A stretch of DNA of 64,000 nt from Pantoea sp. Eser (GCA_009830035.1 SZZY01000008.1:1-64000), one strand, 5' to 3'; counted from the first letter of the stretch, positions 1 to 9,405 are shown. Translations and numbers: made by a program. Notes: generated by a model not told the origin, from the letters alone.

Positions 1-63
1 GGGGGGGGCGGGTATCATGGACGCTATCACGGTGGGTATCATGGCGGACATCATCACTGCTAA
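1..63 (+). CDS. C-terminal end of a Gly/Tyr/His-rich tandem-repeat protein (partial, 5' outside window)
   Basis: Frame 1 reads Gly-Gly-Gly-Gly, then YHGR-YHGG-YHGG-HHHC and a TAA at 61-63. A 12-base unit beginning TATCAyGG recurs at 13, 25 and 37, giving a four-residue YHGx repeat. Repeats of this kind with histidines and a terminal cysteine occur in small secreted or cell-surface glycine-rich proteins of enterobacteria, but only 20 codons are visible, so no function is proposed. A perfect palindrome lies 38 bases after the stop, consistent with a gene end. Confidence 0.5.
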   Translation, partial: GGGGYHGRYHGGYHGGHHHC

Positions 64-101
64 CGGGCAAATACGTCACACAGCATAATAGAAAAATTAA
101 A

Positions 102-121
102 GGCGGGATAATTATCCCGCC
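102..121. terminator. Perfect 20-base palindrome, bidirectional terminator
   Basis: GGCGGGATAA is followed directly by its exact inverse complement. A-rich sequence on the left (91-101) and TTTTATTT on the right give U-rich tails on both strands. It sits between the stop of the repeat protein on the plus strand and the stop of the lipoprotein gene on the minus strand, so it can serve both. Confidence 0.75.
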
Positions 122-129
122 CGTTTTAT

Positions 130-411
130 TTAGCTTTTGACCGCATAATTACACTGGAACCAGGCTTTCTTTAGCCCCGGAATATGACTGTCCTGCGCCG
201 GCAGCGATTCCACTTTATCGAATCCTTTCTTATTGCAGTAATTCGCCAGATCAACTTCCATCGCATCACGATTGACTTTCTCCGGGTCAAACCGGTACTG
301 GACAGTATTTGAGCTGGCATCTTCGTCAACACGTTCAAATGCCCCGGGTTTACTGGCGGTACAACCGCTCAGCAAAATCAGCGCCAGCGCACCGATAATC
401 TGTTTTTTCAT
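130..411 (-). CDS. Small predicted lipoprotein, function unknown
   Basis: 93 residues. It starts MKKQIIGALALILLSGC: a basic N-end, hydrophobic core and a lipobox L-S-G-C, so the mature protein should begin at Cys17 and be lipid-anchored. The mature part is short and polar, with two further cysteines (in NYCNKKG and WFQCN) that could form a disulfide in the periplasm. I do not recognise the family. It ends nine bases before the palindromic terminator. The gene looks intact, and an AT-rich, open 250-base spacer lies upstream. Confidence 0.7.
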   Translation of the reverse strand: MKKQIIGALALILLSGCTASKPGAFERVDEDASSNTVQYRFDPEKVNRDAMEVDLANYCNKKGFDKVESLPAQDSHIPGLKKAWFQCNYAVKS

Positions 412-665
412 TTATTTATCCTCGTATTGCTGCGCAGTGTATGTCGCAGCACCTCACGCATCCATAGGATTAATGCGCGAAAAACCAAAACTTGACAAGC
501 TTTTGCCGATTAACTCGATACGATTAAACGGCTATCGCTATCGGGGTGAGCATGACATGATGCATTCAGACAAAACGAAGTCTGCACCACATCAGGTAAT
601 AGCCAAAACAAGAACATAATCCTGACCTTTGTGCCCGCGCCAAGCGTGCTTCTTTACGTCAATAA

Positions 666-1460
666 CTAGCCGGAAACTGCAAACATTCTACGTAACAGGT
701 TGGCCGCGCGCTTGTCAGGTAATGCGAGAATCGCGCTGTAGAGATCAATCGACATGGCGCACATTGATGAGCGATCAACCGCGGTATCGGAGGGCATGTT
801 CAGCTGCTGCAGCTTATCGCCCAGCGCTGATAAAGCTGCGCAACCACCTGTTTCAGATCGCGTTGCGCCAGTGCGTTGTCCATCGGCTGCTGCTGCGCTG
901 TCAAGCAGGAGTTGCTCCATCGCCTCGGCCTCTTTGTGGTTGAGCGACGGCGGCAGGATTTTCACTAAATTGACGCCGCCATTGACCTGGGGATAGAGAA
1001 AACGGAAGCACAGGCCGGGATCGCGGGCATTGAGCGCCTGCATCTCCTCTACTGACACGCCAATGTAATTCACCACCGCCGCATCGGTTGCCCGCATCAG
1101 CCGCTGATTAATCACGTCGAGCAGCCAGCCGCGCAGCTCGCCCGTCGCCTGTTCAACCGGTTCACCCACGCGGACCCGGCGGGTCAATTCCTGCGTCAGC
1201 AGCAGCCACAATGCCGGTTCCTGGGTTTGCAGTACCCGATATCCCGGCGTCTGTGCCAGGTAACTTACCGCCCGATCGCGCTCTAGTGCCTGCTGCTGCG
1301 GCACGGCCCAGCTGAACCACAGCAGATTAGCCACCACCAGCGGCAGTAGAAAAAGGATTAGCCCCTGCCACAGTCGCAGTCGGGTGGTTTTAATCAGCAC
1401 AATAATAATCAACGCCAGCAGCGCAAAGGCGGGCAGCGTTATAAGCAGCAGAGAGCTCAT
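666..1460 (-). CDS. Inner-membrane protein, unknown function, with a short out-of-frame segment
   Basis: 264 residues. Two N-terminal hydrophobic segments (about 5-23 and 33-52) precede a soluble domain. It starts nine bases after the universal stress protein gene and is the last gene of the IclR-Usp-membrane protein operon. Between about 826 and 898 the frame appears wrong: it gives a low-complexity Ala/Gly/Thr peptide. The neighbouring frame instead gives a natural-looking helical stretch (PMDNALAQRDLKQVVAQLYQ) that joins smoothly to LGDKLQQLNM. This implies a one-base loss near 898 and a one-base gain near 826 that cancel. Family not recognised. Confidence 0.6.
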   Translation of the reverse strand: MSSLLLITLPAFALLALIIIVLIKTTRLRLWQGLILFLLPLVVANLLWFSWAVPQQQALERDRAVSYLAQTPGYRVLQTQEPALWLLLTQELTRRVRVGEPVEQATGELRGWLLDVINQRLMRATDAAVVNYIGVSVEEMQALNARDPGLCFRFLYPQVNGGVNLVKILPPSLNHKEAEAMEQLLLDSAAAADGQRTGATRSETGGCAALSALGDKLQQLNMPSDTAVDRSSMCAMSIDLYSAILALPDKRAANLLRRMFAVSG

Positions 1461-1469
1461 GCTACGGTA

Positions 1470-1922
1470 TTAATCCTTGCGCACATCAATCAGCACCGGG
1501 CAGTGAGCACGTTCAATCACCGCCGCGCTGACCGAACCTTTTAACAGTCGGTTAAAAGAAGAGAGATGACGGCGTCCCATGATAATCATGCTGGCCTTGA
1601 GCTGGAGTGACTGCGCAATAATCGTGTCGGCCGCTTCGCCGGCCAGAATCATGCCGCGCGCGTTAATGCCGGCCCGCAGCAACGGTGCCAGCGCGTGGCG
1701 CACCACCAGTTCCGCCTTGTTCTGCTCATCCTGCACCGCGACAAAATCGGCCGGATCTTCACCGGCATCAATTTCCATCGGTTGGTTACAGGAGGAGTGC
1801 GCCGGATCGACGCAGCACAGCACCACCACTTCTGCGCGGTGAGCCAGCGCCTCTTCAATGGTGAGCGCAACCACTTTTTCGGTTACCGGCGAATGATCAA
1901 TGGCCATCAACAGGGTTTTCAT
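1470..1922 (-). CDS. Universal stress protein, UspA family
   Basis: 150 residues, the usual size for a single-domain Usp. It begins MKTLLMAIDHSP (beta-1 with the conserved acidic residue) and ends with the ATP-binding signature G-R-R-H-x-x-x-x-x-x-x-L-K-G-S-V-S, then a strand CPVLIDVRKD. Usp proteins are cytoplasmic nucleotide-binding dimers tied to stress survival. It starts seven bases after the IclR stop and ends nine before the next gene, so the three are cotranscribed. Such a Usp beside a DHA2 efflux pump suggests a stress-response module, but its specific role is unknown. Confidence 0.9.
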   Translation of the reverse strand: MKTLLMAIDHSPVTEKVVALTIEEALAHRAEVVVLCCVDPAHSSCNQPMEIDAGEDPADFVAVQDEQNKAELVVRHALAPLLRAGINARGMILAGEAADTIIAQSLQLKASMIIMGRRHLSSFNRLLKGSVSAAVIERAHCPVLIDVRKD

Positions 1923-1929
1923 CGAATGC

Positions 1930-2715
1930 TTATCCTTCTACAGCGGCGATTTTGCCAATTTCACGCACCAGCGCGTCTTTACACTTCAGCATTTCATCAC
2001 GATAGCGATCTTCGTGTCGCTGGAAGCGTGCAGAGGGCACCAGCAAAGAGACAGAGAAGCGGCCAAACAGCGTATCGAGGGCAAACGCCATGGTCGAGAT
2101 GCCTTCCAGCGTTTCACCGCGATCGACCGCAATGCCGGTTTCGCGCACTTCGTTGATCAGTTGCAGCAGCTGCGGCAGGGTTTTGACCGTCATCTCGGTC
2201 AACTCCCGCCAAGCTTCACCGACAATCACCCGAACGTCTTTATCGCACTCTAACGCCAGCAGCGCCCGACCGCCGGAAGTGATGTAAAGCGGCAGGTTGA
2301 GCCCCATGTGCGGCACCACGCGCAGCTCACGCGAGGCGACCACACAGTGAACGATAGCTAGCTGGGTGCCGCTGGCACGCGCCAGCGAGACGGTTTCATT
2401 GGTATCGGCAGAGAGTTTTTCCAGCAGCGGCCGGACCAGATCGACCACATCGGTATGCACGCTGGAGATCAGCTTCAGTAAGGCCGGTCCCAGCCGCAGG
2501 CCACCGGCACCGCTGCTGCGCACCAGTTCTGCGCTGTCGAGCGCGGCGACAATCCGCTGCACGGTGGAGCGAGGCAGATCGACCGCCTGGGCAATCTCAC
2601 CCAAGCTCATACCGCCCGGCTGTTCGCCCAGCGCATTCAGAATTTTTGCCGCACGTGCGATCACTTGGATACCGCCCGTTTTTTCATCCTCACGGCTGGA
2701 TGGTTGATGTGCCAT
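1930..2715 (-). CDS. IclR-family transcriptional regulator
   Basis: 261 residues with the start set at 2715, because AAGGA lies at good spacing just upstream; an in-frame extension to 2832 would run through the intergenic repeats. The N-terminal winged helix-turn-helix (about 20-80, with GMSLGEIAQAVDLPRSTVQR) is followed by an IclR effector domain (about 95-255) containing VSLARASGTQ and ITSGGRALLA. IclR proteins bind small organic ligands as dimers or tetramers. It is divergent from the efflux pair, so it probably controls both. It appears intact although its likely target pump is dead. Confidence 0.88.
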   Translation of the reverse strand: MAHQPSSREDEKTGGIQVIARAAKILNALGEQPGGMSLGEIAQAVDLPRSTVQRIVAALDSAELVRSSGAGGLRLGPALLKLISSVHTDVVDLVRPLLEKLSADTNETVSLARASGTQLAIVHCVVASRELRVVPHMGLNLPLYITSGGRALLALECDKDVRVIVGEAWRELTEMTVKTLPQLLQLINEVRETGIAVDRGETLEGISTMAFALDTLFGRFSVSLLVPSARFQRHEDRYRDEMLKCKDALVREIGKIAAVEG

Positions 2716-2772
2716 AGCGTCGTCCTTTTTAAGCTGGCCTACTGTAGCGCGATCGGCGCACTTTTTACAGCC

Positions 2773-2837
2773 TGTACCACATTGCAATACACCATACCGA
2801 GATGTAATAATGCACGCTGTATCACATGGCAATACAC
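2773..2837. promoter_or_regulatory. Pair of 20-base direct repeats, candidate IclR operators
   Basis: TGTACCACATTGCAATACAC at 2773-2792 and TGTATCACATGGCAATACAC at 2818-2837 match at 18 of 20 positions and are spaced 45 bases start to start, about four helical turns. They lie between the divergent IclR gene and the efflux operon, the classic position for an autoregulating repressor. Direct repetition on one face of the helix would suit a dimer-of-dimers. Binding is inferred from position only. Confidence 0.5.
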
Positions 2838-2864
2838 TGCATCAAAATAACGAGAAAACGTGCT

Positions 2865-4459
2865 ATGACTGCTCAGCCAGCCCCCGTGCCGGCCCCCTAT
2901 CCTTTTACGCTGCGCCTGGCGCTGGGGTTAGTCAGTGTTTTAATCGCCGCCCTGACCTCCGGGCTGAACGATCGCGTCAGCGATATCGCGCTGGCCGATA
3001 TCCGTGCCGCGATCGGCATCAGTTACGATCAGGGTAGCTGGATTATTTCCGCCTATCAGGCGGCGGAAGTGGCGGCGATGATGATCGCGCCGTGGTTCAC
3101 CGTCACGCTATCGTTACGGCGCTTTGCGCTCGGCGTGTCGGCGGGCTTTATGCTGACAGGGATCCTGCTGCCACTGGTGCCAGACCCGACGCTGTTTATC
3201 GGACTGCGGGTGTTGCAGGGACTGTTTGGCGGCGCGCTGCCGCCGATGCTGATGACCGTCGCCCTGCGCTTTTTACCGCCGCCGATTAAACTGTTTGGCC
3301 TGGCCGGATATGCACTAACCGCTACTTTTGGCCTGAACATGGCGGCTTCGCTGGCATCACTGTGGACCGATCACTCAGCTGGATGATGGTGTTCTGGCAG
3401 GTGGTGCCAGGCATGCTGATCGCCATGCTGCTGATTGGCTGCGGCCTGCCGCAGGACCCGCTGCGTCCCGAACGTTTCCAGCAGATCGATCTGTTTGGCA
3501 TGGTCACCGGCTGCAGTGCTATCGCCCTGCTGGTGCTAGTACTGACCCAGGGCGAACGTCTTGACTGGCTCAACTCGCCGCTAATTGTCGGGATGTTACT
3601 GACCGCACTGCCGCTGCTGCTGGTGTTCCTGATCAACGAGTGGTTTCACCCGCTGCCGCTGTTTAAGTTGCAGATGCTGAAACGTCATAACCTAGCGCAC
3701 GGGCTGCTGGCGCTGGCCTGCATCCTGACTCTTTCGCTGTCAGGATCGGCACTGCCTTCCGCCTACTTTTCCCAGGTTGAGGGCTTTCGTACCCTGCAAT
3801 TTGCCCCACTGGCGCTGACGGTTGGCCTGCCACAACTGCTTATTGCGCCACTGGTTGCGGCGTTGCTGAATATCCGCGGCATCTACTGCCGCTGGATGCT
3901 GGCGGCGGGCGTGGGTCTGCTGGTCACGTCGTGCCTGCTGGGTACGCAGGTTACCAGTGGCTGGGCGCGACAGAACTTCTGGCTGCTGCAGATTTTGCAG
4001 GCGTTCGGACAACCAATGGTGATTGTGCCGATTCTGATGAGTGCTACCAGCGTGGTCGCGCCGCCAGAAGGCCCGTTCGCCTCAGCGATGTTTAACACGG
4101 TGCGCGGTTTTTCCAGCATCGCCGCCTCGACGCTGGTTGAGGTATTCCTCAGCCACCGCGAGCAGTTTCACTCCAACATTTTAATTAACCAAGCAGCCAG
4201 TCGTCCGTGGCTGATGACCGCATCCGACAGCAGCCAAGCCAGCAGCAGTCAGCCGTTACTGCCGGACGGCAGCATCAGCGCCAGTGAAAATATCAGCGGT
4301 TTCACCACGCTGGTGAAATATCAGGCGACGGTGCTGAGCCTGAGCGACAGCTGGCTGATGCTGATCGGCTTTGCTGGCTGCCTGTTATTACTGACCGCCA
4401 TTCTGCCTAAACGCGTCTGGCCGCCCCAAACCCTGATTCAACCCCCATCCCGGAACTGA
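2865..4459 (+). pseudogene. DHA2-type MFS drug/organic-acid exporter, frameshifted
   Basis: The start is set at ATG 2865 (MTAQPAPVPAPYPF). The translation shows the multi-helix pattern of 14-TM EmrB-like exporters, with DQGSWIISAYQAAEV in helix 2 and GLRVLQGLFGGALPP in helix 4. The frame breaks near 3365: one frame ends WTDHSAG-stop, and the protein continues in another frame as SLSWMMVFWQVVPG through to 4459. A single-base loss explains it. The second half has no further stops. It is followed immediately by a HlyD/EmrA-type adaptor, the usual partner for export across both membranes. Non-functional unless the indel is an assembly error. Confidence 0.85.
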
Positions 4460-4461
4460 AT

Positions 4462-5486
4462 ATGCGTGCTTTAATAATGAGAAAACAGCGCTGCTGAACC
4501 TGCTGCTGGTTTTACTGGCGATAGCGTGGGTGATTGGGTCGATGATGACCCGTAACGATCACCGCACCGACGATGCTTACGTCAATGCCGATTACACCCT
4601 GGTGGCATCGAAGGTGTCGGGCTACATCAACACAGTGCTGGTGCATGACAATCAGCAGGTTAAGGCCGGTGAACTGCTGGCGATGCTCGACGATCGCGAC
4701 TATCGCGTGGCGCTGGAGAGCGCCAGAGCCGACCTACAGGTCAGCGAGGCAAAACTGCTGAGCAGTCAGGCGCAGCTCGAACAGCAGCAGTAGGTGATTG
4801 AGCAGCAAAAAGCCAGCGTGGCCGCTAGCTAGGCCTCAGCGCAGTACGCGGGTTAGAGCGCCGATCGCTATAACCGGCTGTATAAAAGCGGCACGGTTGC
4901 TGCTGACGATCAGCAAAAAGCCAGCTCAACCCAGCGTTCAGCGCTGGCGGCGGTACGACAGAGTCAGTCGGCGCTGGCCTCGGCAGTTAAACAGGTTGGC
5001 GTATTGCAGGCGGCGGTCCGCTCAGCTGAAGCTGACGTGGCAGCGGCGAAAGCCAGTGTCGATCAGGCCGAACGGAATCTCTCTTATACCCGCATCTTTG
5101 CGCCGGTGGCCGGCATGGTCGGGCAGCGCGCGGTGCGCACCGGCGCCTACGTCTCGGCCGGCACCCGTCTGCTGGCGGTGGTACCGCTGCAGCAGACCTA
5201 CATCACCGCCAATTATCTGGAAACTCAGCTGAGCGACGTGCGGCAGGGACAGCGGGTGCGTATCCACATCGACGCCTTACCGGGCGAGAACTTTACCGGT
5301 CACGTGGACAGCATTGCGCCCGCCACCGGCGCAACTTTTTCGGCAATCTCCCCCGATAATGCCACAGGCAACTACACTAAGGTCGTTCAGCGTCTGCCGG
5401 TGAAAATTATGCTGGAGAGTGATCAACCGCATCTGGCGCAATTACGTGTAGGCATGTCGGCGATCCCGGAAATTGAAGTGCCGTAA
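4462..5486 (+). pseudogene. HlyD/EmrA-type membrane-fusion adaptor with three in-frame amber codons
   Basis: Recognisable parts are an N-terminal TM segment (LLNLLLVLLAIAW), DDAYVNADYTLV and KVSGYINTVLVHDNQQVKAG (barrel-sandwich lipoyl half), a Gln/Ala-rich coiled coil, then TRIFAPVAGMVGQR and a beta-barrel to the end. The frame is open from about 4465 to 5486 except for TAG at 4791-4793, 4830-4832 and 4854-4856. All are within the coiled coil and fit CAG-to-TAG changes (for example QQQ-stop-VIEQQ). The expected start region also needs a one-base shift. It would have paired with the MFS exporter upstream. Confidence 0.85.
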
Positions 5487-5687
5487 ATTTGTGAGCAATA
5501 TCTCAGAACGGACCTATTTCATTTAGGCGGGATTCCGCGTAAATTAGCGCTCGATCCTGTTCTGAATTATTCAGATCGACCCGGAAAAGAGCAGACCGTT
5601 AACCAGGCGGCGATCTTTTTTCCAAATCTGTTCGCGTTGCACTGGTTTGGGATCGCCATCATCGTAACCGCTCAGAGGAGTTGCTTT

Positions 5688-5762
5688 GTGAAATATGCCT
5701 TGATGGGAATATCTTTTTTCGCGTTACTTTGGTTCGGAACCTTCGTTCTGCTGCTGAAGTAA
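5688..5762 (+). CDS. ypdK: YpdK-like small membrane protein
   Basis: 24 residues from GTG 5688, with GAGGAG seven bases upstream. The sequence M-K-Y-A-L-M-G-I-S-F-F-A-L-L-W-F-G-T-F-V matches the pattern of E. coli YpdK (MKYFFMGISFMVIVWAG) and is one hydrophobic helix. In E. coli ypdK also lies beside alaC, which supports the assignment. The role of YpdK is unknown; it is a single-span inner-membrane small protein. It is intact between two dead genes. Confidence 0.75.
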   Translation: MKYALMGISFFALLWFGTFVLLLK

Positions 5763-5812
5763 TGGCGTGACAGTGCCGCCAGGGGCGACAAGCTTGTCGT
5801 CCCAGTTGGCTG

Positions 5813-6817
5813 TCAGATCTCTTCTTCCAGACTTTTTACGCTGCCCGGCAATACGCCATCGGCACGGAACATCGCTTTAATCCCCCGCACCGCCTGACAG
5901 ATCCGGTCACTGTTTTCAATCAGTGCAAACCGCACATGCGTATCACCGTAATCGCCGAAGCCGATACCTGGCGAGACGCAGACCTTGGCCTCCTGCAGCA
6001 TATGTTTGGCAAACTCCAGCGATCCCATATGGGCGTAATGATCGGGAATTTTCGCCCAGACGTACATCGAGGCTTTGGGATTGTCGACCATCCAGCCCGC
6101 TTCATGCAGCCCTTTGACCAGCATATCACGGCGGCGTTTATACTTCTCAGCGATATCGCGCACGCATTGCTGATCGCCTTCCAGCGCCGCGATAGCCGCC
6201 ACCTGCAGCGGTGTGAAGGTGCCGTAGTCGTGGTAACTCTTGATACGTGCCAGCGCGGCAACCAGCTCTTTATTACCGACCATAAAGCCGATGCGCCAGC
6301 CCGCCATGTTGTAGCTTTTAGACAGGGTAAAAAATTCGGCGGCGACGTCACGCGCGCCCGCCACCAGCGGCATCGAACGGACCTGAGCCCCGGCAATCAC
6401 CGCACCGTAGATATGAATCGGGTAGCTTGGGTTCGGCACCAGCACGGTATCGCCATGATCCAGCGTCGCCAGCATCAGGTGCGCCAGGCCCTCTTTCGAG
6501 CCTATGGTGACAATTGCTTCGGACTCCGGGTCAATCTCCACCTGATAACGATCGGCGTACCAGCGTGAAATGGCCCGGCGCAGGCGAGGAATGCCGCGCG
6601 AAGTGTAATAACCGTGGGTATCGTCACGCTGTGCGACCTGACACAACTTTTCCACGATTATGCGGCGGCGTCGCCCCATCCGGGTTGCCCATAGAAAAGT
6701 CGATAATATCTTCGCCGCGCCGACGCGCAGCCATTTTCAGTTCAGCGGTGATGTTGAAACGTAAGGGGGCAGACGTTCTATACGCGAAAAACGACGGGGT
6801 GTGCTGTTATCAGCCAT
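5813..6817 (-). pseudogene. alaC: Glutamate-pyruvate aminotransferase, deleted and frameshifted
   Basis: AlaC (about 412 residues in E. coli) makes alanine from pyruvate with PLP. Here about 335 codons remain. The start ATG 6815-6817 gives MADNSTPRRFSRIERLPPY; then one T is missing near 6757 (GTTTCAAC for GTTTTCAAC), hitting TGA, and one A is gained near 6662 (CATAATCGTGG). Near 6350-6362 about 78 codons are cleanly missing: MPLVAG runs into [16 protein letters not shown]. This removes the Asn-Pro and Asp-x-Ala-Tyr PLP contacts while keeping the catalytic Lys in SKSYN. It cannot be active. Confidence 0.92.
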
Positions 6818-6934
6818 GATGTCCTCTGGAGTACGCGAGCGCCCGGACCGTCCGAGCGACGCTGATCACTGCGGTGACCTCTCAAGAACATAACGTGGCG
6901 ATAACAACTTTGTCGAGGGTGGCGGAAAATATTT

Positions 6935-7459
6935 TTATTTTTGCGGATTCAGCCGTCCCAGTAGCCAATCGTTTACCCAGCGACCGTTCAGCAGATAATT
7001 ATCCCGTAGCGTCCCTTCGAGCTGAAAGCCATTTTTTTCCAGAATGCGCCGCGACGCCCAGTTGCCTTCAATCACCATGGCTTTGAGCTTATGGAAATCG
7101 GCCTCAAATAAAAACTGGCACAGCGCCGCCAGCGCTTCGCTGCCAAATCCCTGACCACAGTGGCGATGCAGCAGCATGTAGCCCACTTCCGCCTGGCGGT
7201 AAGGCTCCCATTTCGGGCTGCATCCGAACAGGCCAATCGGTTCACCGGTATCCAGCCGGCGCGCCACCAGGCAGAGCATATGAAAACTGCTGGCCTGCCA
7301 GGGTGCCAGCCGCTCATTAAAGCGCTGGCGAATATCCGCCTCATCAGGAATTTCGCTCACCCAGGTCATGGTGTCGCGGTCCTGATGCGCAGCGCGGAAC
7401 AGTTGCCAGTCCTCTGGCTGGAGTTTACTCAGGGCTAATCTGGCGGTGACGAATTGCAT
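6935..7459 (-). CDS. GNAT acetyltransferase, RimJ/RimL-like
   Basis: 174 residues with the start at ATG 7459, preceded by GGGAGCAG. An upstream extension to 7522 has no ribosome site. The fold signature is present: an acceptor-side helix near LQPEDWQLFRAAH, the acetyl-CoA loop RHCGQGFGSEALAALCQF (variant of Q/R-x-x-G-x-G/A), then NWASRRILEKNGFQLEGTLR, typical of RimJ/L and YdaF-type proteins. Substrate is unknown: possibilities are a ribosomal protein N-terminus or a small amine. It stands alone between alaC and the ypdAB promoter and looks intact. Confidence 0.85.
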   Translation of the reverse strand: MQFVTARLALSKLQPEDWQLFRAAHQDRDTMTWVSEIPDEADIRQRFNERLAPWQASSFHMLCLVARRLDTGEPIGLFGCSPKWEPYRQAEVGYMLLHRHCGQGFGSEALAALCQFLFEADFHKLKAMVIEGNWASRRILEKNGFQLEGTLRDNYLLNGRWVNDWLLGRLNPQK

Positions 7460-7716
7460 GCTCTGCTCCCAATGCGCGCGGTTTAACGACAGTTCTGGCT
7501 CGCTTATCGCGCAACATAGCAAACTGCCCCGATGGCGACCAGTCCCGGCCGGCTGGAAAATGTTCCCCTTTATAGCGCTCAGACTTTCCCCTTTTCGTTA
7601 TTTGATCCCTATGATTGATCTGAAACATAAACCGGCATAGCGGATCGCCAGAATGCTAGCGGTTCGCGATCACATTTTTTATCATAGGCCCACATTCCTT
7701 TGCCGATGAGTCGCCT

Positions 7717-9405
7717 GTGTCCTCCCACTTCACGATGTTACTGGCAGTGTTTGATCGCGCCGCATTAATGCTGATCTGTCTTTTCTTCCTGACGCGCACC
7801 CGTCTGTTTCGCCAGCTGCTGCAAAAAGATGAACACACCGGCTATGAGAAAGCGGCTGTTACCGCCATCTTTTCACTGTTTGCCCTGTTCAGCACCTGGT
7901 CCGGCGTTGAGGTTGATGGCTCATTGCTGAATGTGCGGGTGATTGCGGTCATGGCAGGCGGCATTCTGTTCGGACCGTGGGTCGGTATCGCGACCGGCGT
8001 GATTGCCGGTCTGCATCGTTTTTTGATTGATATTCATGGCGTCACGTCGGTGCCCTGTCTGATCACCAGCATCATTGCCGGTCTGGTGGCGGGCGGCATT
8101 AACCGGCGGGTGCTGAAAGAGCATCGCTGGCGGGTGGGCATCATCGGCGGCATGCTGTGCGAAACCCTGACCATGCTGCTGATCATCCTCTGGGCGCGCC
8201 CGACCTCACTCGGGCTGGCAATCGTATCGGAAATTGCGCTGCCGATGATCCTCGGTGCCTCCAGCATCGGCCTGATTGTGCTGCTGGTGCAGAGCGTTGA
8301 AGGCGAAAAAGAGGCGATTGCTGCCCGTCAGGCCAAGCTAGCGCTGGAAATCGCCAATAAAACGATGCCGCTGTTCCGTCATGTCAACAGCGATTCGCTG
8401 CACAATATTTGCGACATTATCCGGCGCGAGATCAAAGCCGACGCGGTGGCAATGACCAATAAAAAACAGATCCTCGCGTACGTGGGTTATGGCGAACAGA
8501 ACTATCAGCATGGCGATGATGACATCAGCCCGACCACCGCCCAGGCGCTCGCCAGCGGTAAGATCATCATCAGAAATAACGATGAAGCGCACCGGACCAA
8601 AGATATTCACTCGATGATCGTCATTCCGCTGTGGGAAAAAGGCAAAGTAACCGGCACGCTGAAGATCTATTACCGCCGGGCGCACCGCATAACCGGCTCG
8701 CTAAAGGAGATGGCGATTGGGCTGTCACAGATTATCTCCACCCAGCTTGAAGTCTCCCGCGCTGAGCAACTTCGTGAGATGGCCAATAAAGCGGAACTGC
8801 GCGCACTGCAAAGTAAAATAAATCTCCATTTCCTGTTTAACGCCCTGAACGCCATCTCCTCCTCCATCCGCCTTAATCCCGATACCGCCCGCCAGCTGGT
8901 GATTAATCTGTCGCGTTATCTGCGCTATAACCTTGAGCTGAATGACGATGAGCTGATCGACATCCGCAAAGAACTGTGGCAGGTGAAAGATTACATCGCC
9001 ATTGAGCAGGCGCGTTTTGGCGATAAGCTGACGGTGATTTACGACGTCGATGAAGATCTGCACTTTTTACTGCCCAGCCTGCTGATTCAGCCGCTGGTGG
9101 AGAACGCCATTGTGCACGGTATCCAGCCCTGTAAGGGCAAAGGCGTGGTGACGTTGAGCGTGCGGGATCTGGGCGATCGGGTACGGATCGCGGTGCGCGA
9201 TACCGGTCAGGGGATCAGTGATGAGGTGATGGCGCGCGTCGCCCGTAACGAGATGCCCGGCAATAAGATCGGCCTGCTGAATGTGCATCATCGGGTCAAA
9301 CTGTTATCGGGCCAGGGATTGTCTATCGTACGCCATCAGCCCGGCACCGAGATTGCCTTCATGCTGAGTAAAAACGGCCAGCGCCTGGCGGAGAATCTGT
9401 TATGA
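7717..9405 (+). CDS. ypdA: LytS-type sensor histidine kinase YpdA
   Basis: 562 residues, near-identical in plan to E. coli YpdA (senses extracellular pyruvate with YpdB). An N-terminal 5TM-5TMR_LYT membrane domain (1-200) is followed by a GAF domain (about 225-345), a His-kinase domain (about 360-440) and an ATPase domain (N-box [12 protein letters not shown]). The start is GTG 7717. The phospho-acceptor motif, normally N-P-H-F-L-F-N in this family, is N-L-H-F-L-F-N here (Leu370, codon CTC at 8824). Leu at that Pro is a non-conservative change beside the acceptor His371. The stop overlaps the ypdB start by four bases. Confidence 0.92.
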   Translation: MSSHFTMLLAVFDRAALMLICLFFLTRTRLFRQLLQKDEHTGYEKAAVTAIFSLFALFSTWSGVEVDGSLLNVRVIAVMAGGILFGPWVGIATGVIAGLHRFLIDIHGVTSVPCLITSIIAGLVAGGINRRVLKEHRWRVGIIGGMLCETLTMLLIILWARPTSLGLAIVSEIALPMILGASSIGLIVLLVQSVEGEKEAIAARQAKLALEIANKTMPLFRHVNSDSLHNICDIIRREIKADAVAMTNKKQILAYVGYGEQNYQHGDDDISPTTAQALASGKIIIRNNDEAHRTKDIHSMIVIPLWEKGKVTGTLKIYYRRAHRITGSLKEMAIGLSQIISTQLEVSRAEQLREMANKAELRALQSKINLHFLFNALNAISSSIRLNPDTARQLVINLSRYLRYNLELNDDELIDIRKELWQVKDYIAIEQARFGDKLTVIYDVDEDLHFLLPSLLIQPLVENAIVHGIQPCKGKGVVTLSVRDLGDRVRIAVRDTGQGISDEVMARVARNEMPGNKIGLLNVHHRVKLLSGQGLSIVRHQPGTEIAFMLSKNGQRLAENLL

